From Pseudomonas putida (GTDB lineage Bacteria; Pseudomonadota; Gammaproteobacteria; Pseudomonadales; Pseudomonadaceae), in NCBI RefSeq assembly GCF_016406145.1, contig NZ_CP066306.1:4154001-4218000 (forward strand): a stretch of 64,000 bases of DNA. Direction: 5' to 3'. Positions 60,318 through 64,000 of this stretch are shown one piece after another; positions within the stretch are counted from its first letter, which is position 1, and every line of letters begins with the position of its first letter. The position numbers and the translations under genes are program-made. Below the pieces are notes generated by a model. The model was given only the letters and a program-made list of their open reading frames with translations. It was not told where the DNA came from and did no database searches.

Positions 60318-60943
60318 GCGTTGACCAGAAATGGCGAGGGGTCGCCGCAGCCTTCGCGGATCACTTCGGGCTCGTCGCCGGACAGGTCGATGATGGTCGA
60401 GGCCTTGAGGTCGCCGAAACCGCCGTCAATGACCAGGTCCACGTGATGTTCCAGGCGCTCGCGGATTTCATAGGGGTCGGTCATGGGCTCGCTATCACCG
60501 GGCAGGATCAGGCTCACGCTCATCAGCGGCTCACCCAGCTCTGCCAGCAGGGCCAGGGTGATGCCATGATCCGGAACCCGCAGGCCTATGGTGCGACGCT
60601 TCTCGTGCAGCAACAGCCGCGGCACCTCACGGGTGCCATTGAGGATGAACGTGTAGGGGCCGGGTACGTGGGCCTTGAGCAAACGGAAGGTGCCGGTGTC
60701 AACCTTGGCGTAAAGGCCCAGCTGCGACATGTCGCAGCACATCAGGGTGAAATTGTGGGTCTTGTCCAACCCGCGCAGACGCCGAACCCGTTCGATCGCT
60801 GCCTTGTCACCGATCTGGCATCCCAGTGCGTAGGCCGAGTCGGTCGGATAGACGACCACACCGCCCTTGCGGATGATTTCCACCGCCTGGCGAATCAGCC
60901 GCGGCTGGGGGTTCTCCGGATGAATCTGGAAAAATTGGCTCAC
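60314..60943 (-). CDS. yciO: Sua5/YciO/YrdC family protein, YciO-like
   Basis: A 209-residue member of the Sua5/YrdC fold, which binds ATP-like nucleotides and RNA; the YciO branch is not the main t6A synthase and its role is unsettled. KGGVVVYPTDSAYALGCQIGDKAAIERV (split about 25-52) is the nucleotide/threonine pocket, and FTLMCCDMSQLGLYAKVD follows. A GTG start at 60943 with an AGGAAG site nine bases upstream gives SQFFQIHPENPQ, the conserved N terminus. Confidence 0.88.
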   Translation of the reverse strand: MSQFFQIHPENPQPRLIRQAVEIIRKGGVVVYPTDSAYALGCQIGDKAAIERVRRLRGLDKTHNFTLMCCDMSQLGLYAKVDTGTFRLLKAHVPGPYTFILNGTREVPRLLLHEKRRTIGLRVPDHGITLALLAELGEPLMSVSLILPGDSEPMTDPYEIRERLEHHVDLVIDGGFGDLKASTIIDLSGDEPEVIREGCGDPSPFLVNA

Positions 60944-60956
60944 GAAGTCTTCCTGT

Positions 60957-61817
60957 TCATATCGCCATAGGTTGTTCATGGCTGAATCGGCGCCACAGAG
61001 GTGGCAGATCCTCAGGCAATGGCCGGTAGGCACCGATCTCGCCCCAGGTGCCGGGGCCGTGGAAATCGCTGCCAGCGCTTGCCAGCAGGCCGAACTCACG
61101 AGTGAGGATGGACATCGTGCCCACCTGCTCGGCAGGCATCATCCCATTGACCACTTCAAGCGCCTGCCCACCTGCCTGAATATAGTCGGCAATCAGGCGC
61201 CTGCGCTTGCTGCGGGTCAGATCGTAGTGCATCGGATGGGCCAGGCTCACCCAGGCATTGGACTGGCGCAATGTTGCAACGGTTTCCTCAAGCGTCGGCC
61301 AATGCAGCTTGACGTCACCCAGCTTGCCGGCCCCCAACCACTTGCGAAACGCTTCACCACGGTCTTTGACGTGGCCTGCACGCACCAGGTGCTCGGCAAA
61401 ATGCGGCCGTGCCGGCGCGTTACCGCTGTCGCCCAACTCCTGCTGCACGGCGCGGGCACCCTCAAGGGTACCTCGCATGCCCTTGGCCGCTAGCCGTTTG
61501 TCGATTTCCTCGGCGCGCAGCCAGCGTCCACGGTGCAGGGATTCGATCGCTTCGAGCAGCGGCGGGGCTTCAAGCGGGAAGTCATACCCCAGTACATGGA
61601 TGGTCGCGCCCCCCCACGTGCACGAAAGTTCCACCCCGCTGACCCAGCGCATACCTCGTTCGACGCAGGCCTGGCGGGCCTCGGGCAGGCCTTCAAGGGT
61701 GTCATGGTCGGTCAGTGCCAACGTCTGCACCCCGTGCTCTTGGGCCCGGGCGACCAGGACCGCGGGCGCCAGGGCGCCGTCGGAGGCCGTGCTGTGACAG
61801 TGCAGATCAACATTCAT
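60957..61817 (-). CDS. PHP domain phosphoesterase, RNase AM/YciV-like
   Basis: A metal-dependent phosphoesterase of 286 residues. The PHP motifs are [16 protein letters not shown] (1-16, HxH), [15 protein letters not shown] (about 34-48), [12 protein letters not shown] (about 194-205) and [11 protein letters not shown] (about 251-261). In E. coli the homologue (YciV, RnaAM) trims 5' ends of rRNA and cleaves 3',5'-nucleotide bisphosphates. It lies 13 bases before yciO and probably shares its transcript; it diverges from yciB. Confidence 0.9.
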   Translation of the reverse strand: MNVDLHCHSTASDGALAPAVLVARAQEHGVQTLALTDHDTLEGLPEARQACVERGMRWVSGVELSCTWGGATIHVLGYDFPLEAPPLLEAIESLHRGRWLRAEEIDKRLAAKGMRGTLEGARAVQQELGDSGNAPARPHFAEHLVRAGHVKDRGEAFRKWLGAGKLGDVKLHWPTLEETVATLRQSNAWVSLAHPMHYDLTRSKRRRLIADYIQAGGQALEVVNGMMPAEQVGTMSILTREFGLLASAGSDFHGPGTWGEIGAYRPLPEDLPPLWRRFSHEQPMAI

Positions 61818-61884
61818 AGAGGAGCGCTACCGCTGGATTCGATGTTTGTTATTATGCCGCCACATCCCGATTCTGGCTGCCATT

Positions 61885-62478
61885 GTGAAACAATTCATCG
61901 ATTTCATCCCGCTGCTACTGTTCTTCATCGTCTACAAACTCGACCCTCGCCCCATGGAAGTTGCCGGGCACAGCTTCGAATTCGGCGGCATCTACAGCGC
62001 CACGGCAATGCTGATCATCAGTTCGCTGGTGGTATATGGCGCGCTGTTCCTGCGCCAGCGCAAGCTGGAGAAAGGCCAATGGCTGACGCTGGTCGCCTGC
62101 CTGGTATTCGGCGGCCTGACCCTCACCTTCCATAGCGAAACCTTCCTCAAGTGGAAGGCACCGGTGGTCAACTGGCTGTTCGCCCTGGGCTTTGCCGGCA
62201 GCCACTTCATCGGGGACCGGGTGCTGATCAAGCGCATCATGGGCCACGCCCTGACCTTGCCCGATGCCATCTGGACCCGACTGAACCTGGCCTGGATCGC
62301 ATTTTTCCTGTTCTGTGGCGCGGCCAACCTGTTTGTGGCCTTCACCTTCCAGGAATTCTGGGTCGACTTCAAAGTCTTCGGCAGCCTGGGCATGACCGTG
62401 ATATTCCTGGTGGCGCAGGGCGTGTACCTGTCGCGCCATCTGCACGACGACCCTTCTACCTCCAAACCCAAGGATTGA
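61885..62478 (+). CDS. yciB: inner membrane-spanning septation protein YciB
   Basis: A 197-residue inner-membrane protein with five hydrophobic helices, required for normal septation and envelope synthesis. It starts at GTG with [18 protein letters not shown], the conserved N terminus, and has [26 protein letters not shown] (split about 72-97), [28 protein letters not shown] (split) and [17 protein letters not shown]. An ATG 39 bases upstream is in frame but adds non-conserved residues. yciI follows after one base. Confidence 0.92.
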   Translation: MKQFIDFIPLLLFFIVYKLDPRPMEVAGHSFEFGGIYSATAMLIISSLVVYGALFLRQRKLEKGQWLTLVACLVFGGLTLTFHSETFLKWKAPVVNWLFALGFAGSHFIGDRVLIKRIMGHALTLPDAIWTRLNLAWIAFFLFCGAANLFVAFTFQEFWVDFKVFGSLGMTVIFLVAQGVYLSRHLHDDPSTSKPKD

Positions 62479-62479
62479 C

Positions 62480-62779
62480 ATGCTTTACGCCATCATTGCC
62501 AGCGACGTCGAAAATTCCCTGGAAAAGCGCCTGGCCGCGCGCCCGGCGCATATCGAGCGCCTGAAGCAGCTGCAAAGCGAAGGCCGCGTGGTACTGGCCG
62601 GCCCACACCCGGCCATCGACAGCAACGACCCGGGCGAAGCCGGTTTCAGCGGCAGCCTGATCGTCGCTGAGTTCGATTCCCTCAGCGCTGCCCAGGCCTG
62701 GGCCGATGCCGACCCGTACATTGCAGCGGGTGTTTACGACCAGGTCATCGTAAAACCTTTCAAGCAAGTCTTGCCCTGA
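62480..62779 (+). CDS. yciI: YciI-like protein
   Basis: A 99-residue ferredoxin-like (dimeric alpha+beta barrel) protein. It has the [27 protein letters not shown] opening (split about 2-28), with His23 in the RPAH motif and Asp in [22 protein letters not shown], both family-conserved. The reaction is unknown in most members. It begins one base after the yciB stop and is cotranscribed with it, as in enterobacteria. Confidence 0.9.
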   Translation: MLYAIIASDVENSLEKRLAARPAHIERLKQLQSEGRVVLAGPHPAIDSNDPGEAGFSGSLIVAEFDSLSAAQAWADADPYIAAGVYDQVIVKPFKQVLP

Positions 62780-62857
62780 TCGATAAATTGTCGGCGTCTG
62801 CGGTATCTTTGCCACTGGCGAGCGCGTCAGACGCCGTCGATTTGAATTGAGTGAGTC

Positions 62858-63535
62858 ATGAGCGAGCTGTTACTGATTGATGATGACCAGGAACTCTGCG
62901 AGCTGCTCGGCAGCTGGCTGACCCAGGAAGGTTTTGCCGTCCGTGCCTGCCATGATGGCCAAAGCGCGCGCCGGGCGCTGGCCGAGCATGCCCCGGCAGC
63001 TGTGGTACTGGACGTGATGCTGCCTGACGGTAGCGGCCTTGAGCTGCTCAAACAATTGCGCAGCGACCACGCAGAACTGCCGGTGCTGATGTTATCGGCC
63101 CGCGGCGAGCCCCTGGACCGCATTCTCGGCCTGGAACTGGGCGCTGATGATTACCTGGCCAAGCCCTGCGACCCGCGTGAGCTTACCGCCCGCTTGCGCG
63201 CGGTGCTGCGCCGCAGCCACCCCACAGCTACCACTACACAGGTCGAGATCGGCGACCTGGCCTTCAGCCCCGTGCGCGGCGTGGTCAGCATCGATGGCCG
63301 CGAGATGACCCTTACCTTGTCTGAAAGCCGTATCCTCGAAGCTCTGCTGCGCCAGCCAGGCGAGCCGCTGGACAAGCAGGAGCTTGCGCAGATCGGCCTG
63401 GGCCGCAAGCTGACCCTTTACGATCGCAGCCTGGACATGCACGTCAGCAACCTGCGCAAGAAGATCGGCCCGCACGCCGACGGCCGCCCGCGCATCGTCG
63501 CACTGCGTAGCCGCGGCTACTACTACAGTCTGTAG
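62858..63535 (+). CDS. OmpR-family response regulator, CpxR-like
   Basis: A two-component response regulator of 225 residues. The receiver domain has the acidic pocket LLIDDDQEL (5-13), phosphorylated Asp52 in VVLDVMLPDGSG, and Lys in DDYLAKPCDP (about 102). The C-terminal winged helix is LAFSPVRGVVSIDGREMTLT to RSLDMHVSNLRKKIG (about 197-211) and RSRGYYYSL. The N-terminal sequence and the downstream Spy/CpxP-like gene suggest an envelope-stress system like CpxRA; the kinase is presumably beyond the window. Confidence 0.88.
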   Translation: MSELLLIDDDQELCELLGSWLTQEGFAVRACHDGQSARRALAEHAPAAVVLDVMLPDGSGLELLKQLRSDHAELPVLMLSARGEPLDRILGLELGADDYLAKPCDPRELTARLRAVLRRSHPTATTTQVEIGDLAFSPVRGVVSIDGREMTLTLSESRILEALLRQPGEPLDKQELAQIGLGRKLTLYDRSLDMHVSNLRKKIGPHADGRPRIVALRSRGYYYSL

Positions 63536-63578
63536 GCAGGAGCAGCGGCAAGAAAAAGCCAAGCGCGCTCTTGCTTGA

Positions 63579-63602
63579 AGCTCGCAGCTCGCAGCTCGCA
63601 GC
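63579..63602. repeat. 7-bp tandem repeat
   Basis: AGCTCGC occurs three times in a row plus a partial unit just after the response-regulator gene. Such short repeats are common in P. putida intergenic DNA and can vary in copy number. Confidence 0.6.
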
Positions 63603-63608
63603 GCTTTC

Positions 63609-63624
63609 TTTACCCAGCCTTTAC
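63609..63624 (+). promoter_or_regulatory. candidate CpxR-type direct repeat
   Basis: TTTAC-N6-TTTAC, an 11-base periodic direct repeat, is the reverse complement of the CpxR box GTAAA-N5/6-GTAAA. It lies 81 bases before the Spy/CpxP-like gene and just upstream of a TTGACC hexamer, a good place for activation by the adjacent regulator. Confidence 0.5.
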
Positions 63625-63704
63625 CGTTCGCTGACTGCGCTTGACCTTGATCTCCCTAGACTGAGCTCATCCGGTAACCACCGGCCCATGACAGGAGAGA
63701 CACC

Positions 63705-64000
63705 ATGCGCAAGACCTTGATCGCCCTGATGTTCGCCGCTGCCCTGCCGACCGTGGCCATGGCCATGCCAGAAGGCGGCCCGCGTCACGACGGCCCGCAT
63801 CATCGCGGTGACGCGCCTTTCGCCCAGTTAGACCTGAGCCGCGACCAGCGCCAGCAGATTGGCAAGCTGATGGGCGAGCAGATGAAAAACCGCCGCGACA
63901 TTACCGAACGCTACCTGGCCAAACTGCCGGCAGCGGACCAGAAGGCCATGAAGGACGAACTCAAGGCCAGCCACGACAAGACCGACAGCCAGGTCCGCGC
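63705..64000 (+). CDS. periplasmic Spy/CpxP-like LTxxQ protein, 5' part
   Basis: The gene runs off the window after 98 codons. The product has a signal peptide (1-20, cleavage AMA-MPE), a His/Gly-rich linker (EGGPRHDGPHHRGD) that may bind metal, and the LTxxQ-type helix LDLSRDQRQQIGKLMGEQM (about 42-60). Proteins of this type are periplasmic chaperones or sensors induced by envelope stress or metals. A GGAGAGACACC ribosome site precedes the ATG. Confidence 0.85.
   Translation, partial: MRKTLIALMFAAALPTVAMAMPEGGPRHDGPHHRGDAPFAQLDLSRDQRQQIGKLMGEQMKNRRDITERYLAKLPAADQKAMKDELKASHDKTDSQVR

Noticed and set aside
63579..63602. CRISPR-like or regulatory array
   Set aside because: Only three 7-base units without spacers; a simple tandem repeat.

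Overview
The window is a stretch of a GC-rich Pseudomonas chromosome, most likely from the P. putida group. The placement rests on three things. The bkdR-bkdAA-bkdAB-bkdB-lpdV locus lies next to flgAMNZ. The gene order alaS-lysC-csrA-tRNA, then ast/aru-argR-aot-acsA-phhRAB-aroP-rluB-scpBA, matches that group as I know it. P. putida-type REP repeats (core GCCGGCAAGCCGGC) lie between genes. I ran no database search; family assignments come from reading the translated proteins.

Layout. (1) 1-2.6 kb: end of a flagellar cluster (flgA, flgM, flgN and a PilZ protein), with a sigma-54-like element at flgA and a sigma-28 promoter before flgM. (2) 2.8-11.4 kb: an MFS transporter, a glutamine synthetase-like ligase, and the divergent bkdR / branched-chain keto acid dehydrogenase operon closed by a strong terminator. 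(3) 11.5-21.3 kb: an accessory block of eleven genes that looks like a glycan-building or glycan-decorating island: two TylF-type methyltransferases, three 2-oxoglutarate/Fe(II) oxygenases, a NeuD/PglD-like acyltransferase, a beta-propeller glycosidase-like protein, another methyltransferase, a WbqC protein, a VioA-like sugar aminotransferase and a methyltransferase-glycosyltransferase fusion. (4) 21.5-26.5 kb: endonuclease I, tRNA-Arg(CCT), phnN, the regulator AmrZ, MgtE, three tandem tRNA-Arg(ACG) genes and tRNA-Ser(GCT). (5) 26.5-31 kb: csrA, lysC, alaS. (6) 31-43.3 kb: the arginine succinyltransferase catabolic operon, its regulator ArgR and the arginine/ornithine ABC importer, with ArgR-type operators visible before both operons. 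(7) 43.7-57 kb: acsA, a small secreted protein, phhR with divergent phhAB, a second MFS transporter, a YdiJ-like flavin/Fe-S dehydrogenase with a divergent LysR regulator, and aroP. (8) 57.4-64 kb: rluB, scpB, scpA, yciO-like, a PHP phosphoesterase, yciB, a YciI-like gene, an OmpR-family response regulator and the start of a Spy/CpxP-like gene cut by the window end.

Most of the window is core metabolism. Amino-acid catabolism dominates: valine/leucine/isoleucine (bkd), arginine (ast, aot), phenylalanine/tyrosine (phh, aroP), with AcsA handling acetate. The regulators sit beside their targets (BkdR, ArgR, PhhR), and recognisable candidate sites are present for ArgR, PhhR, AmrZ and an OmpR-type regulator. 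The strongest candidate for something little described is the 11.5-21.3 kb island. It has tailoring enzymes for a sugar but no nucleotide-sugar synthase, flippase, polymerase or integrase, so it probably works with a pathway encoded elsewhere, possibly flagellin or O-antigen glycosylation.
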